A stretch of DNA of 64,000 bases from Oscillospiraceae bacterium (GCA_009781695.1 WQVH01000002.1:49152-113151), one strand, 5' to 3'; shown: positions 20,020 to 31,212, counted from the first letter of the stretch. Program-made: numbers and translations. Notes: generated by a model not told the origin, from the letters alone.

Positions 20020-20868
20020 CTAAAGTATGAACTCCTCTATAACCTCTGCCAATCCATCTTCATCATTTGAACACGCAACATGTTTACACACCGCTTTTAC
20101 ATCATCGGGCGCATTGCCCATGGCAATGCCCACCCCCGCATATTCAAGCATCGCAATGTCATTATATCCATCTCCAACTGCAATCATTTCACACTTATCA
20201 ATACCATATAGTCTCCCGATCGCTTCCAGCGCTGACCCTTTCGTAACTTCCGGGCTTACAAATTCCAGATATTCCGGCTGAGATGTAAAGCAGTTGAGCT
20301 TTCCATCAAAATATTTGTTCATTTCAACCTGTCGTCTCGCATTTTCGGTCGGCGATCCCATCCAAAATATCTTGTATATGTTGACTCCGCGGATCATATC
20401 TAAGTGCTCAATGATTCTTAATTCATGGCCATAGCTTTCGTTGTACTTTATGGTTTTTGGGGTTGCATTACACATCCATATCCCTTGGTCTGTCCACACC
20501 ACAATGGGTGCGCTCCGACTACGCCCAATCTCAAACGCCTCTGAGGCCGCTTCAAAGTCCAAATACTTGTCAAATAGCACTGCTCCGGACTTGCCCATTA
20601 CAGCTGATGCTCCATTAAATATGATAAATGGCAAATCGACTTCAAACAAGTCATTAATAAACTGCACACCTTTAAGTGCGCGTCCTGTCGCTGTTACATA
20701 TAGCACCCCCGCTTTCGCTGTCTTTATTATTGCACATTTCGTGCGTTCGGTGAGTTGATGCTGGCTGTTAAGCGTTGTTCCATCAATATCCACAGCAATT
20801 AATTTATATTTCACTTTTTTCTCCATTTGCGATCTTGTGCCGTCGTGCTGCGATTCATTAAGTTTCAT
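20020..20868 (-). CDS. Cof-type HAD-superfamily hydrolase
   Basis: YKLIAVDIDGTTLNSQHQLTERT...VSPEVTKGSALEAIGRLYGI...AVGDGYNDIAMLEYAGVGIAMGNAPD. Confidence 0.93.
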   Translation of the reverse strand: MKLNESQHDGTRSQMEKKVKYKLIAVDIDGTTLNSQHQLTERTKCAIIKTAKAGVLYVTATGRALKGVQFINDLFEVDLPFIIFNGASAVMGKSGAVLFDKYLDFEAASEAFEIGRSRSAPIVVWTDQGIWMCNATPKTIKYNESYGHELRIIEHLDMIRGVNIYKIFWMGSPTENARRQVEMNKYFDGKLNCFTSQPEYLEFVSPEVTKGSALEAIGRLYGIDKCEMIAVGDGYNDIAMLEYAGVGIAMGNAPDDVKAVCKHVACSNDEDGLAEVIEEFIL

Positions 20869-20976
20869 TGATCTTTCACGACCCTTTCTATGTTTTGCGC
20901 CGATTGATCTAATTCTAACATCGCTGACTCAAAAAAGCTACGTTCTAATTTCCGAACACTTTCCGAAAATTGCAGT

Positions 20977-21813
20977 CTAAAACAATATTTCATTTGCCAA
21001 GGCAAACGCTTCTCTAAATGAGTATAAAACACGCAGCGAAAGACTTGGTGTTTCTGCTGCCACACCGACTGCCTCAAAACCTGCATTTCTTGCGATCATC
21101 CTTGCTCTAAACAGGTGAAATTCATTCGAAACAACTGCCACTTTCGCATTATCGACATCAATGCCGTTTTCTTCCATAATCGTCCGTGAAAACATAAGAT
21201 TTTCGTAGGTGTTTGTTGACAGGCCTTCTTTCCATATCAGGCTTTCGTCGATCCCTCTCGCACGAAGATAATGAAACATAGCTTCTGCCTCGGTAATCGC
21301 TACGCCCTGTCCTAATCCACCCGATACAATCACCGGAACACCTGCTCTGTGCTCCATATACATGATCGCAGCATCAAGCCTTCCTCTCAGAATCAAACTG
21401 GGTTCATTGTTTCGCAACCCCGCACCTAAAACAATCAACACATCCACATCGGCTTCTTCGGTGTGTGCGCTTGATATGATCAATATTTGCAATATAATAA
21501 ATGCGCCAATTCCAAGCGCAATAAATATCAGGTAACAGCGGCGGAGCATTTTTGCAAGGCTCAAAAATTTATTTGATGCACTGAGCGTCCAAATTACCAG
21601 TGCGATGAGCATAACCACGGATATGCCGGCCACTAAAAGAAAAATGAGATGCATGTCCGGAACTCTGCGTTGCATAAGATGATATGAGTATCCGGTAGCA
21701 GCAACAGCAATGGCTACAAATACCACTGTGATCATTGTCCGAATTTTCATTGAGTTAAACTTTATACCATCTTTTTTCATGCGTTGCTTTCTATCACAAA
21801 CTTCCAAAATCAT
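20977..21813 (-). CDS. YdcF/DUF218-family membrane protein
   Basis: TM segments then VDVLIVLGAGLRNNEPSLILRGRLDAAI...VPVIVSGGLGQG...TNTYENLMFS...VAVVSNEFHLFRARMIA. Confidence 0.85.
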   Translation of the reverse strand: MILEVCDRKQRMKKDGIKFNSMKIRTMITVVFVAIAVAATGYSYHLMQRRVPDMHLIFLLVAGISVVMLIALVIWTLSASNKFLSLAKMLRRCYLIFIALGIGAFIILQILIISSAHTEEADVDVLIVLGAGLRNNEPSLILRGRLDAAIMYMEHRAGVPVIVSGGLGQGVAITEAEAMFHYLRARGIDESLIWKEGLSTNTYENLMFSRTIMEENGIDVDNAKVAVVSNEFHLFRARMIARNAGFEAVGVAAETPSLSLRVLYSFREAFALANEILF

Positions 21814-22031
21814 CCCTCTTTCACGATTTGCTACTATGATTGATGCTAATTATATCTATGGGTTGTGTCAAAGATGTATCTATAGGCTGCCTGAATATAG
21901 CAACGACTACCATTGTCCGCAATTGCCTACAATAACTTCAGCTTGAAAACAAGTTGCTCTTCGACTATTATATGATTATACTTTTTCGGCATTAGATAAA
22001 GTATAATAAATCACCAAAAGAGGCCTTATCG

Positions 22032-22679
22032 TTGGAACATTACAAAATACCGCTTCGTGCAGCAGAAGCTGAGTTTGTTGAAAAAAAGAGCAGATTTATC
22101 TGCTATGTCTCTCCCGCCTCAACCGAAGGGGAAGCGCTTGCTTTCCTCGATTCTATCCGAAAAAAGCACCGCGATGCCAACCACAATGTCTTCGCTTACC
22201 GCATAAAATCCGGCAACATTTGTAGATTCAGCGATGATGGCGAACCCTCCGGCACAGCAGGCATGCCATTGCTCGAAGCTTTCCAAAGACAGGGCATATT
22301 TGATTTTTGTGCAGTTGCTACACGTTACTTCGGCGGCATCGCACTCGGCGGCGGCGGTCTCGTTCGAGCATACGCCCGGTGCGGCACTATGGGACTGGAA
22401 GCTTCAAGCATCGGTCTGATGCGAAAGCTTGCACTTTGCAAGGCTATCATATCCTATCCGCTATATGAAACGATAAAGCGGTTGCTGCACTCCAAAGGCA
22501 TTGAAATTACAAATGAAGATTTCGGCGCACAAATCGTCGTCAATTTCATACTTCCGGCGGAAGATTTTTCCTGCCTGCAAAAAGATGTTTTCGAAAAAAC
22601 AGCAGGCTCTGTAGCAATCGCTACTGTACACACAAAAATGGGTATATATCGGAGCAATGAATGTAAGGATAATGCCTAA
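22032..22679 (+). CDS. YigZ/IMPACT family protein
   Basis: AAEAEFVEKKSRFICYVSPASTEGEALAFLDSIRKKHRDANHNVFAYRI...FSDDGEPSGTAGMP...TRYFGGIALGGGGLVRAY. Confidence 0.93.
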   Translation: MEHYKIPLRAAEAEFVEKKSRFICYVSPASTEGEALAFLDSIRKKHRDANHNVFAYRIKSGNICRFSDDGEPSGTAGMPLLEAFQRQGIFDFCAVATRYFGGIALGGGGLVRAYARCGTMGLEASSIGLMRKLALCKAIISYPLYETIKRLLHSKGIEITNEDFGAQIVVNFILPAEDFSCLQKDVFEKTAGSVAIATVHTKMGIYRSNECKDNA

Positions 22680-22700
22680 CGAAAATTCAGGAGGATTATG

Positions 22701-24887
22701 ATGTCTAAATCACTGGTATTGGCAGAAAAACCGTCAGTTGCAAAGGATATCGCAAGGGTGTTGGGTTGCCGCCAAAACGGCGAAGGCTGCATGATCGGCA
22801 GCCGTCATATCGTCACTTGGGCACTCGGACACCTGGTTACGCTTGCCGACCCCGAAGTATATAGCAAGGAATATAAAACTTGGAGTCTTGAATCTCTACC
22901 TATGCTACCTGCAAAAATGCAACTGGTCGTGATGAAAGAAACTTCGAGGCAGTTTAATATAGTGCAGGGATTGCTGCGGCGTTCCGATATTTCTGAAGTT
23001 ATTATTGCGACAGACGCAGGACGTGAGGGCGAATTGGTCGCGCGTTGGATTTTAATAAAGGCAGGTTGCAACAAGCCCGCAAAAAGGCTTTGGATTTCTT
23101 CCCAAACCGACAAAGCTGTCAGAGATGGCTTTAATAACCTGAAACCCGCCGGAGACTATTACAACCTATTCCTTTCTGCCGAGGCACGCTCAGAAGCAGA
23201 CTGGCTTGTCGGGCTCAATGTTACCCGAGCGCTGACTTGCAAGCATAATGCCAGTCTTTCTGCCGGACGAGTGCAGACACCAACACTTGCGATGATTGTA
23301 GCAAGAGAGCAGGAAATAAAGCGCTTTGTGCCTAAAGATTTTTATAATATTCGGGCACAGTTTCATGGGTTTTCTGCGATTTGGACAGGAAAAAATGGAC
23401 AAACCCGCTTAATGGACAAAGCTGATGGCGAGACTATTTTACAAAACCTTTCCGGAAAATCGGGTATTGTAACTGAGCTACAAAAGCAATATAAACACAA
23501 AGCACCGCCCGCTGCTTACGATCTTACCGAATTACAGCGTGATGCAAATCGACGATTCGCCTACTCTGCTAAAGAAACACTCTCTATAATGCAGTCGCTT
23601 TATGAGCACCATAAACTGCTCACCTATCCTCGAACTGATTCAAGGTATATCACAGATGATATTGTTTCTACCTTACCTGAAAGACTACGAAGCATTGCCG
23701 TTGGGCCATATAAAGACCTCGCAATGAGACTATTCAAGGCACGTCCCTTATCTACCCGATACATTGTTGATAACAATAAAGTAAGCGATCACCACGCTAT
23801 AATTCCAACAGAAGAATCTGTTGATCTTATGTTTTTGCGCCCCGAGGAGCGCAATATTTATGACCTTGTTGTCCGTAGATTCCTTGCGGTGCTCATGCCT
23901 GCTTTTGAATATGAAGAAACCAAACTTACCGTGACTATTGGCAAAGAACGCTTTTCCGCCAAAGGTAAGATGGTTCGTGCCCTTGGTTGGAAAGAAGCAT
24001 ATGGAGATTTGACGCAATCGGAAGATGATGAGGACGATGATTCCGACATAAGAGAACAGACCTTGCCGCAATTGCAGCAGGGCAGCAAACTTGATGTTAA
24101 GTCTTGCACACTTTTAACCGGCAAAACCAAACCTCCTGCCAGGTACAATGAAGCAACACTCTTAACTGCCATGGAAAATCCCGGTGGAAAAGAAATGAGT
24201 GCCGAAATGCGCACCATTTTGAAAACGACCAGCGGACTTGGTACACCTGCAACCCGCGCCGATATTATCGAAAAACTCTTTTCAAACTTTAGTATTGAAC
24301 GCCGAGGTAAGGAAATCATACCAACATCGAAAGGAATCCAACTGATAAGCCTTGTTCCGGAAGACCTGCGTTCGGCAGAGCTTACTGCAAAATGGGAACA
24401 AGAACTTTCCTTGATCAGCAAAGGAAAGGCTCAAAAGAAAGTTTTCATTGACGAAATGCGCACATATGCAACACAGCTCGTGTCCGATGTCGCTGCAAGC
24501 GACATAAAATATACTCACGACAACATGACCAAGGACAAATGTCCTGACTGCGGAAAATATCTACTTGATGTCAATGGTAAAAAGGGAAAGCTTTTGGTCT
24601 GCCCTGACCGTGAATGCGGGTACCGCAAAAATCTTTCCATGGTCACTAACGCACGATGCCCTAACTGCCATAAGAAACTTGAGATGAGGGGGGAGGGTGA
24701 AAAGCGCATGTTCGTATGCAAGTGCGGTCATAGAGAAAGACTTTCCGACTTTGAAAAACGCAAAACAGAGTCCGGAGCATCAAAGCGTGATACAGAAAAC
24801 TTTTTGCGCAATCAAAATAAACAAAATGAAGACAAAGGCAGCTCGGCACTTGCACAGCAGCTTTCTAAATGGATGGATCAGAATTAA
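22701..24887 (+). CDS. topB: DNA topoisomerase III
   Basis: KSLVLAEKPSVAKDIARVLG...IIATDAGREGELVARWI...LLTYPRTDSRYI...; C-terminal zinc-finger-like Cys motifs. Confidence 0.95.
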   Translation: MSKSLVLAEKPSVAKDIARVLGCRQNGEGCMIGSRHIVTWALGHLVTLADPEVYSKEYKTWSLESLPMLPAKMQLVVMKETSRQFNIVQGLLRRSDISEVIIATDAGREGELVARWILIKAGCNKPAKRLWISSQTDKAVRDGFNNLKPAGDYYNLFLSAEARSEADWLVGLNVTRALTCKHNASLSAGRVQTPTLAMIVAREQEIKRFVPKDFYNIRAQFHGFSAIWTGKNGQTRLMDKADGETILQNLSGKSGIVTELQKQYKHKAPPAAYDLTELQRDANRRFAYSAKETLSIMQSLYEHHKLLTYPRTDSRYITDDIVSTLPERLRSIAVGPYKDLAMRLFKARPLSTRYIVDNNKVSDHHAIIPTEESVDLMFLRPEERNIYDLVVRRFLAVLMPAFEYEETKLTVTIGKERFSAKGKMVRALGWKEAYGDLTQSEDDEDDDSDIREQTLPQLQQGSKLDVKSCTLLTGKTKPPARYNEATLLTAMENPGGKEMSAEMRTILKTTSGLGTPATRADIIEKLFSNFSIERRGKEIIPTSKGIQLISLVPEDLRSAELTAKWEQELSLISKGKAQKKVFIDEMRTYATQLVSDVAASDIKYTHDNMTKDKCPDCGKYLLDVNGKKGKLLVCPDRECGYRKNLSMVTNARCPNCHKKLEMRGEGEKRMFVCKCGHRERLSDFEKRKTESGASKRDTENFLRNQNKQNEDKGSSALAQQLSKWMDQN

Positions 24888-24976
24888 CGCACCATTTCAA
24901 AAATAATTGTATTGGTTGCCATTGCCCTTATGGTGTGTTACTATAGAGCTACAAATATTTTGTAGGAGGCTACGAC

Positions 24977-25357
24977 ATGGGTAAGCAAAGATTTTTTAAA
25001 TGTTCGCACTGTGGAAATTTAGCTGGACTTATTCAAGATCATAGGGTGCCAATGGTTTGCTGCGGTGAGCCTATGGCAGAGCTTGTGCCAAACACTGTTG
25101 AGGCAAGTGTGGAAAAGCACCTTCCGGAAGTCGTTGTATCTGGCGACAAACTCAGTGTTCAGGTCGGCAGTGTTTTACATCCTATGCAAGAGGATCATAA
25201 CATTCCGTTTGTTTATGTTGAGACCGAACAGGGTGGACAACGAAAGTGTCTCAAGGTCGGTGCCGAGCCTAAGGCAGAGTTTTGCTTGGTAGGTGACAAG
25301 GCTATCGCCGTGTACGCTTACTGCAACTTGCATGGGCTTTGGAAAACTGAACTTTAA
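24977..25357 (+). CDS. Desulfoferrodoxin / superoxide reductase
   Basis: FKCSHCGNLAGLIQDHRVPMVCCGEPM (desulforedoxin-like Cys) plus VQVGSVLHPMQEDHNIPFVYVET...VYAYCNLHGLWKTE. Confidence 0.95.
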   Translation: MGKQRFFKCSHCGNLAGLIQDHRVPMVCCGEPMAELVPNTVEASVEKHLPEVVVSGDKLSVQVGSVLHPMQEDHNIPFVYVETEQGGQRKCLKVGAEPKAEFCLVGDKAIAVYAYCNLHGLWKTEL

Positions 25358-25535
25358 CTTTAATATTAGCGCATAAACGACATTTGGCCGGTTGCCTTTT
25401 TGAGGTGACCGGCTCTTGTTTATAGTAGAAATGGCAAAATTTTGCCGGAACGCTACCATACGCATTCTATATCATAATTGCGCATATTTTCATCTGCAGA
25501 ACAATCCTAGTTCGATTGCCTTTTAGCGTGTCATC

Positions 25536-25720
25536 TTATTCATATCCATCTTCCATATCAACATCCTCTGAATAACGTTCCACGTCCTGCAATATAGCAT
25601 CAAGACTGTCACGATAATTTGCATTTTCCGGCTCTAGCTTTATTATTTTTCCCATTTCAACAAGAGCTTCCGGATAGCTCTTCTTAGCGCATAGGGCAGC
25701 AACAAGAAGGTAAGCAGAGC
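25536..25720 (-). pseudogene. C-terminal remnant of a TPR-like protein gene
   Basis: Minus-strand frame: GSAYLLVAALCAKKSYPEALVEMGKIIKLEPENANYRDSLDAILQDVERYSEDVDMEDGYE*; no 5' part. Confidence 0.5.
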
Positions 25721-25880
25721 CGCCAAAAGACTACATAATGGAACAAATTGAGGCATGGCTAAACTCATTAAAAAAAGCGCCCGACAAAAAGGCGGTACAC
25801 CTTCTCATCGAGCGCATTGACGTAATGACCAAGACAGACTTTAGCATCATGTCAACGCTAACGTCTGTCTTAGGTGAAAC

Positions 25881-25902
<22 letters not shown>
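25714..25902 (+). pseudogene. C-terminal relic of a site-specific (serine-type) recombinase
   Basis: Frame reads AEPPKDYIMEQIEAWLNSLKKAPDKKAVHLLIERIDVMTKTDFSIMSTLTSVLGETGCGGRI*, preceded by an in-frame stop; last codons overlap the tRNA 3' end. Confidence 0.65.
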
Positions 25903-25957
<55 letters not shown>

Positions 25958-26047
25958 ATATAGTATCCTTTGCCAGTGTAGTCACCAGCAAAGGATAGTG
26001 TACCATAGCGAGACATGTTAGTCAATATTTTATTTTGCCATGGTTAC

Positions 26048-27658
26048 CTACTCTGCCGAAATTATGAAGTGGTACACCGGTTGCCCACCATTTATTACAG
26101 CGACTTCTGCACCGTTTGAAATTTCATCAATTTTTTTGAGCAGTGACTGGGTCTCCGCTTCACCGGCGTCTTCCCCGGTAAATACTGTAATAAATTCCGG
26201 AAGCATTTCACCCAACGCCGCTGCTACCACATCAAATACTTCGCTCTCGTCATCTCCGTGCGCAGCCAATGAGTCTTCTATGAGCGCCAGATATTCTTCG
26301 TTTTTTATCTCCATATCATCAAAAACTGAATCCCGGGCAGCCTTTGTAACCAGTGCGGTTTTTACACGCGTTGCCGCTTCGGTCATGCTTTCGGTCATCT
26401 CTTCAACATCGCCTGACCCATCGAGCGTCAGCAATGCCGCTACACCTTGCGGAATGCTCTTGGTCGGGATGACTATAACTCTTTTGTCAGATAGTTTTTC
26501 ACACTGTTGAGCGGCCATGATAATGTTCTTGTTATTGGGCAAAACAAACACTACCTCAGATGGCGCACTGCTGATTTTCTCAAGAATATCCTCAGTCGAT
26601 GGATTCATGGTCTGACCGCCGGTGATGATCTTGTCAGCACCCAGATCATTAAACACCTCGGAGATGCCGCTACCTGCACAAACAGCTACTATGGCATATT
26701 CTTTCATCTCTACCGGCTCTTGTGCAGCATCGACGGCTTGAGCATGTTGCTCACGCATGTTTTCGATCTTTATTGTTATGAGCGAACCATACTTGAGTCC
26801 TTCCGTGAGCACATCACCGGGCTGATCCGTATGGATATGAACTTTTATGATTGAATCATCATCGACGACAACAACACTATCACCGCGCTTATCCAGAAAC
26901 TCACGCAAGTGATTTGGATTCTTTTTGGTAGTGTAGTCAATCATAAACTCCGTACAATATGTAAATGTGATATCCTCAGCATGGAATTGCGCAAAGTCTG
27001 CCTTGTCCGAATCAGCCGCACCTGCTGCCGCTTTTTCCATGATCTCACCGCGGATGGCTCTAAGCATACCGTCAAGCATGTATAGGTAGCCCTTGCCTCC
27101 AGCATCAACCACACCGGCCTTTTTCAAGACAGGGTTCTGATTGATCGTGTCAGCAAGTGCCGCATAACCTGTCGCCAAGGCTCTTTCAAGCACGATCTCA
27201 ATGTCATCTTCGGATTCAGCCACACTGACGGCAGTTCCCGCTGCCAGTCTTGAAACAGTAAGCATCGTTCCTTCTGCCGGTTTCATAACCGCTTTGTATG
27301 CCGCATCTACACCATTTGCCAGCGCATGAGCGAAGGCTTGCGCATCCGCAGTTTCCAAATCTTTAAGCCGCTTTGAAAATCCCCTAAACAAGAGGGATAA
27401 TATAACACCGGAGTTGCCTCTTGCGCCGCGCAGCATGGCACTGGCCATCACTTCAACGGCCTCTCCGATGGTCTTGGGCGATGTGGGTAGCATTGCCCTT
27501 TCCGCTGCGCTCATGGTAAGACTTAAATTCGTCCCGGTGTCTCCATCAGGTACGGGAAAAACATTGAGTTCATTGATTTCGTTTTTATGGTTTTCTATAG
27601 CGGCGGCGGCATTTACAATCATTTTTTTTAGCAGCTCGCCTGTGATATGTTGTGTCAA
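26048..27658 (-). CDS. DAK2-domain protein (YloV/FakA-like fatty acid kinase)
   Basis: VFPVPDGDTGTNLSLTM...LRGARGNSGVILSLLFRGFSK...VDAGGKGYLYMLDGM; 536 aa. Confidence 0.92.
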   Translation of the reverse strand: MTQHITGELLKKMIVNAAAAIENHKNEINELNVFPVPDGDTGTNLSLTMSAAERAMLPTSPKTIGEAVEVMASAMLRGARGNSGVILSLLFRGFSKRLKDLETADAQAFAHALANGVDAAYKAVMKPAEGTMLTVSRLAAGTAVSVAESEDDIEIVLERALATGYAALADTINQNPVLKKAGVVDAGGKGYLYMLDGMLRAIRGEIMEKAAAGAADSDKADFAQFHAEDITFTYCTEFMIDYTTKKNPNHLREFLDKRGDSVVVVDDDSIIKVHIHTDQPGDVLTEGLKYGSLITIKIENMREQHAQAVDAAQEPVEMKEYAIVAVCAGSGISEVFNDLGADKIITGGQTMNPSTEDILEKISSAPSEVVFVLPNNKNIIMAAQQCEKLSDKRVIVIPTKSIPQGVAALLTLDGSGDVEEMTESMTEAATRVKTALVTKAARDSVFDDMEIKNEEYLALIEDSLAAHGDDESEVFDVVAAALGEMLPEFITVFTGEDAGEAETQSLLKKIDEISNGAEVAVINGGQPVYHFIISAE

Positions 27659-27671
27659 GCGCCTATCCTCC

Positions 27672-28025
27672 TTAGCCGATGATCATTTTGTCTACAAAAA
27701 CATCAATGCGCTTGATTTCAACGCCTGTTTTGCTTGTGACTTTGTATCTGACCTCATCTTTTATGCTCTCACAAACCACAGGGATATTAACACCTTGATC
27801 CACTGCGATGTGAAGCATAATCGTGATCGTATTGTCCGGATTGATGTTTACATGCACACCTTTGCCCATAAACTCCGGCTTTAACATATGCACCAATCCG
27901 TCCGAAACTGACCGGACAGTCATTCCCTTTACCCCAAAGCAGTTTGTGGCTGCATCTCCGGTAAGAGTTGTGAACACTGCTTTTTTTATATTTACAGCAC
28001 CCTGTTCATTTTTCAGTTTAACCAT
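27672..28025 (-). CDS. Asp23/Gls24 family envelope stress protein (YloU-like)
   Basis: VFTTLTGDAATNCFGVKGMTVRS...INPDNTITIMLHIAVDQGVNIPVVCESIKDEVRYKV; upstream of yloV-like gene as usual. Confidence 0.88.
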   Translation of the reverse strand: MVKLKNEQGAVNIKKAVFTTLTGDAATNCFGVKGMTVRSVSDGLVHMLKPEFMGKGVHVNINPDNTITIMLHIAVDQGVNIPVVCESIKDEVRYKVTSKTGVEIKRIDVFVDKMIIG

Positions 28026-28101
28026 ATGCTCAACTCCTATCTACACACTTATGTTTCATTTATATTTTACTACAATATATGTATTTCGTCAAAGATGTTG
28101 A

Positions 28102-28443
28102 TTAGACCAGTCCCGCACCGAATGGTCTGCCGCCCAGAAGATGGAAATGCAGGTGAAATACTGTTTGTCCGGCATCTTTTCCCGAGTTCGTTATCACCCT
28201 AAATCCATCATTCAGATTTTCACTTTCAGCAATTTTTGTGATCGCTTCAAAACATTTTGAAACGAGATATGCATTGTCGGAATTTATGTTTGTCGCTGAT
28301 TCGATGTGCACTTTGGGTACGATAAGTATATGCACCGGGGCTTGCGGAGATATATCTCGAAATGCATACACATATTCGTCTTCATAAACTTTCTGCGATG
28401 GAATCTTTCCGGCAATGATGCTGCAAAATATACAATCTGTCAT
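28102..28443 (-). CDS. HIT family (histidine triad) protein
   Basis: CIFCSIIAGKIPSQKVYEDEYVYAFRDISPQAPVHILIVPK...QTVFHLHFHLLGGRPFG. Confidence 0.96.
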   Translation of the reverse strand: MTDCIFCSIIAGKIPSQKVYEDEYVYAFRDISPQAPVHILIVPKVHIESATNINSDNAYLVSKCFEAITKIAESENLNDGFRVITNSGKDAGQTVFHLHFHLLGGRPFGAGLV

Positions 28444-28566
28444 AATCGTTCACTCCATTTCGAAATCACAAAATTATAAATATCCGATGGCTCATTTTGA
28501 TATCTCATTTTCGAAATATCGAAACCCCATGTTCATTCAGGTGTAATGCAGCCGTTCAGAAATAGG

Positions 28567-31200
28567 CTACGCAAGCTTGTCTTTCACGATGGGTTCTACC
28601 GCATCGAGCGCCATGCGCAGCTTAGACGCATCTTTTCCGCCGCCCATGGCGAAGTCTGCTTTTCCGCCGCCGGAACCGTCACAAAGTTTGGCCACTTCGC
28701 GAACCAGATCTCCGGCCTTAATGCCTCTTTCTATTGCGGTTTTCCCGCAAGTTGCGGCTATAGTTATCTTTCCATCATTTATTGCAGCAAGCACAGATAC
28801 CACGGCAGGTTTCCAGTCGCGCAAGGTATCTTGCATCTGTCTGAGCTTTTCAACATCAACATTTTCTTTTATTTCTGCAATAACTTTCAATCCGCCTATA
28901 TCTTTCGCTTCGTTGAGCATTTGCTTTGCTTCAGTGTTTGCATCTTTAGATACCGCCGCATCCAGCTTGGTGCGCAGTTCCTTGAGCTGTTGCATGTTTT
29001 GTTCGATTTTTCCGGGCAGCTCTTCCGGCGTTCCGGCTTTCATCATTCCGGCAAGGGTTGTAAGGTTCTCACGAGCAGCGGTCAATGCGCTTAGCGTTTC
29101 TTTGCCGGTGATTGCTTCTATACGGCGCACGCCTGATGCTACAGAAAATTCTGAGGTTATCGCAAATGCGCCGGTCTTTGCTGTATTGTCCAGATGCGTT
29201 CCGCCGCAGAGTTCAATAGAGTCTCCCATTTTGACCACACGTACGGCTTCGCTATATTTTTCACCAAAAAGAGCCATAGCGCCCAACGCTTTCGCATCGT
29301 CGATATGCATTTCATTATTGGTGATGTGGTGTCCTTCAAGTATTTCATCATTTACTTGTTGCTCAATCGCCGCAAGTTCTTCCTTAGTTAATGCCGAAAA
29401 GTGCGTAAAGTCAAACCTCAATTTATCAGGCTCAACCAAAGATCCTGCTTGCGTGACATGATCACCTAGGGTTTTGCGCAAAATTTCATGTAATAAATGC
29501 GTGGCCGAGTGAGCGCGCATAATGGCAAGGCGGCGATCATGATCAATCTTTGCTACGATCTTATCGTCAACAGCGATCGATCCGGATATCATCTTTCCAT
29601 AGTGCAAATATTTTTCACCCTTGCTGACCTGCACAGCGCTTACTTCAAATATGGCTTTACCTTGTTCAATCAGTCCGAAATCAGCTGCTTGTCCGCCTTT
29701 TTCCGCATAAAACGGAGTCTTGTCCAGAACCAGAATGCCTTCATCTCCCTCACGCAGAGCAGAACATAACTCTCCTTGCGCCACAAGCGCCAGCACAGTA
29801 CCGTCATCACATACTTTGTCATATCCTGTGAATGTGGTTGGTGTATTATCCAGCCCAAGCTCTATACCTGCCCACGCAAGATCACCCATTGCTTCACGTG
29901 CTTTACGGGCACGATTGCGCTGCGCTTCCATATGTTCATCAAATGACGCTGCATCCATATCCATTTCATTTTCTTCGAGGATCTCAACTGTCAGGTCTGA
30001 CGGAAATCCATAGGTGTCATAGAGTTTAAATGCATCGGCACCTGTAAGGGTCTGCGCTCCTCTTGCTTTATATTCCGAGATAAGACCTATTAGTTTCGCC
30101 ATTCCGCTATCGATGGTTTTGCCGAAATTTTCTTCTTCGGTACGAATGATGCGGGTGATAAAGCTGTGTTTTTCGACAAGATCCGGATAGGCTGATTTGT
30201 TTTCTTCTATGACTGTTTCGCACAGCTTGTGCAGAAAGATACCATCTATACCCAGCAGTCTGCCATGTCTGGCCGCACGGCGCAGCAAACGGCGCAAAAC
30301 ATATCCCCGCCCTTCATTAGACAGCATTACGCCATCACAAATCATCATCGTCGCCGAACGAATATGGTCGGTGATGACTCTGACCGAAACATCCGACCCG
30401 GAGTTCTTCCCATATGTGACTGCGCTCATGTGAGAGACTTCTTTTATGATGTTTTTGATCGTATCGACTTCAAACATATTATCGACACCTTGACAGACGC
30501 AGGCTAATCTTTCTAATCCTAATCCTGTATCAATATTTTTCTGGGCAAGTTCGGTATAGTTTCCCTCACCATCGTTGCTAAATTGTGTAAAAACATTGTT
30601 CCATATCTCAACAAAACGATCACAGGAGCAACCGGGTGCACAGTCGGCACTTCCGCAACTATATTTTTTACCGCGGTCGAAATAGACTTCCGAACATGGA
30701 CCGCATGGCCCTGAACCATGATCCCAGAAGTTGTCTTCCTTGCCCAGCTTATATATACGCTCAGGTGCAATTCCAATTACATCTTTCCATATGTCAAATG
30801 CTTGCTCATCTTCGATATATACAGACGGGTAGAGCTGGTTTGCGTCCAGTCCGAGTCTGTGTGTCAGAAATTCCCAGCACCACTCAATGGCTTCAAGCTT
30901 AAAGTAATCTCCAAAAGAAAAATTTCCAAGCATTTCAAAATACGTACCGTGGCGTGAGGTTTTTCCCACATTTTCTATATCGCCTGTACGTATGCACTTC
31001 TGACATGTGCACACACGCTTTCTTGGCGGCTCTTGCTCTCCGGTAAACCATGTCTTCATGGGCGCCATTCCGGAGTTGATCAGGAGCAGTGATGGATCGC
31101 TTTGAGGAATCAGCGAATAGCTCGGAAGCCTCAAATGACCTTTTTCTTCAAAGAATGAAAGAAACATTTCTCTTAATTCATTTAGTCCATAATTTTTCAA
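28567..31200 (-). CDS. alaS: Alanyl-tRNA synthetase
   Basis: LKNYGLNELREMFLSFFEEKGHLRLPSYSLIPQSDPSLLLINSGMAPMK...; TTG start at 31200 behind GGAGGT RBS. Confidence 0.96.
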   Translation of the reverse strand: MKNYGLNELREMFLSFFEEKGHLRLPSYSLIPQSDPSLLLINSGMAPMKTWFTGEQEPPRKRVCTCQKCIRTGDIENVGKTSRHGTYFEMLGNFSFGDYFKLEAIEWCWEFLTHRLGLDANQLYPSVYIEDEQAFDIWKDVIGIAPERIYKLGKEDNFWDHGSGPCGPCSEVYFDRGKKYSCGSADCAPGCSCDRFVEIWNNVFTQFSNDGEGNYTELAQKNIDTGLGLERLACVCQGVDNMFEVDTIKNIIKEVSHMSAVTYGKNSGSDVSVRVITDHIRSATMMICDGVMLSNEGRGYVLRRLLRRAARHGRLLGIDGIFLHKLCETVIEENKSAYPDLVEKHSFITRIIRTEEENFGKTIDSGMAKLIGLISEYKARGAQTLTGADAFKLYDTYGFPSDLTVEILEENEMDMDAASFDEHMEAQRNRARKAREAMGDLAWAGIELGLDNTPTTFTGYDKVCDDGTVLALVAQGELCSALREGDEGILVLDKTPFYAEKGGQAADFGLIEQGKAIFEVSAVQVSKGEKYLHYGKMISGSIAVDDKIVAKIDHDRRLAIMRAHSATHLLHEILRKTLGDHVTQAGSLVEPDKLRFDFTHFSALTKEELAAIEQQVNDEILEGHHITNNEMHIDDAKALGAMALFGEKYSEAVRVVKMGDSIELCGGTHLDNTAKTGAFAITSEFSVASGVRRIEAITGKETLSALTAARENLTTLAGMMKAGTPEELPGKIEQNMQQLKELRTKLDAAVSKDANTEAKQMLNEAKDIGGLKVIAEIKENVDVEKLRQMQDTLRDWKPAVVSVLAAINDGKITIAATCGKTAIERGIKAGDLVREVAKLCDGSGGGKADFAMGGGKDASKLRMALDAVEPIVKDKLA

Positions 31201-31212
31201 TTTTCCGACCTC

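Noticed and set aside
23858-24421. 187-aa minus-strand ORF
   Set aside because: Antisense of topB.
28577-29461. 294-aa plus-strand ORF
   Set aside because: Antisense shadow of alaS with low-complexity Ser/Ala/Pro composition.
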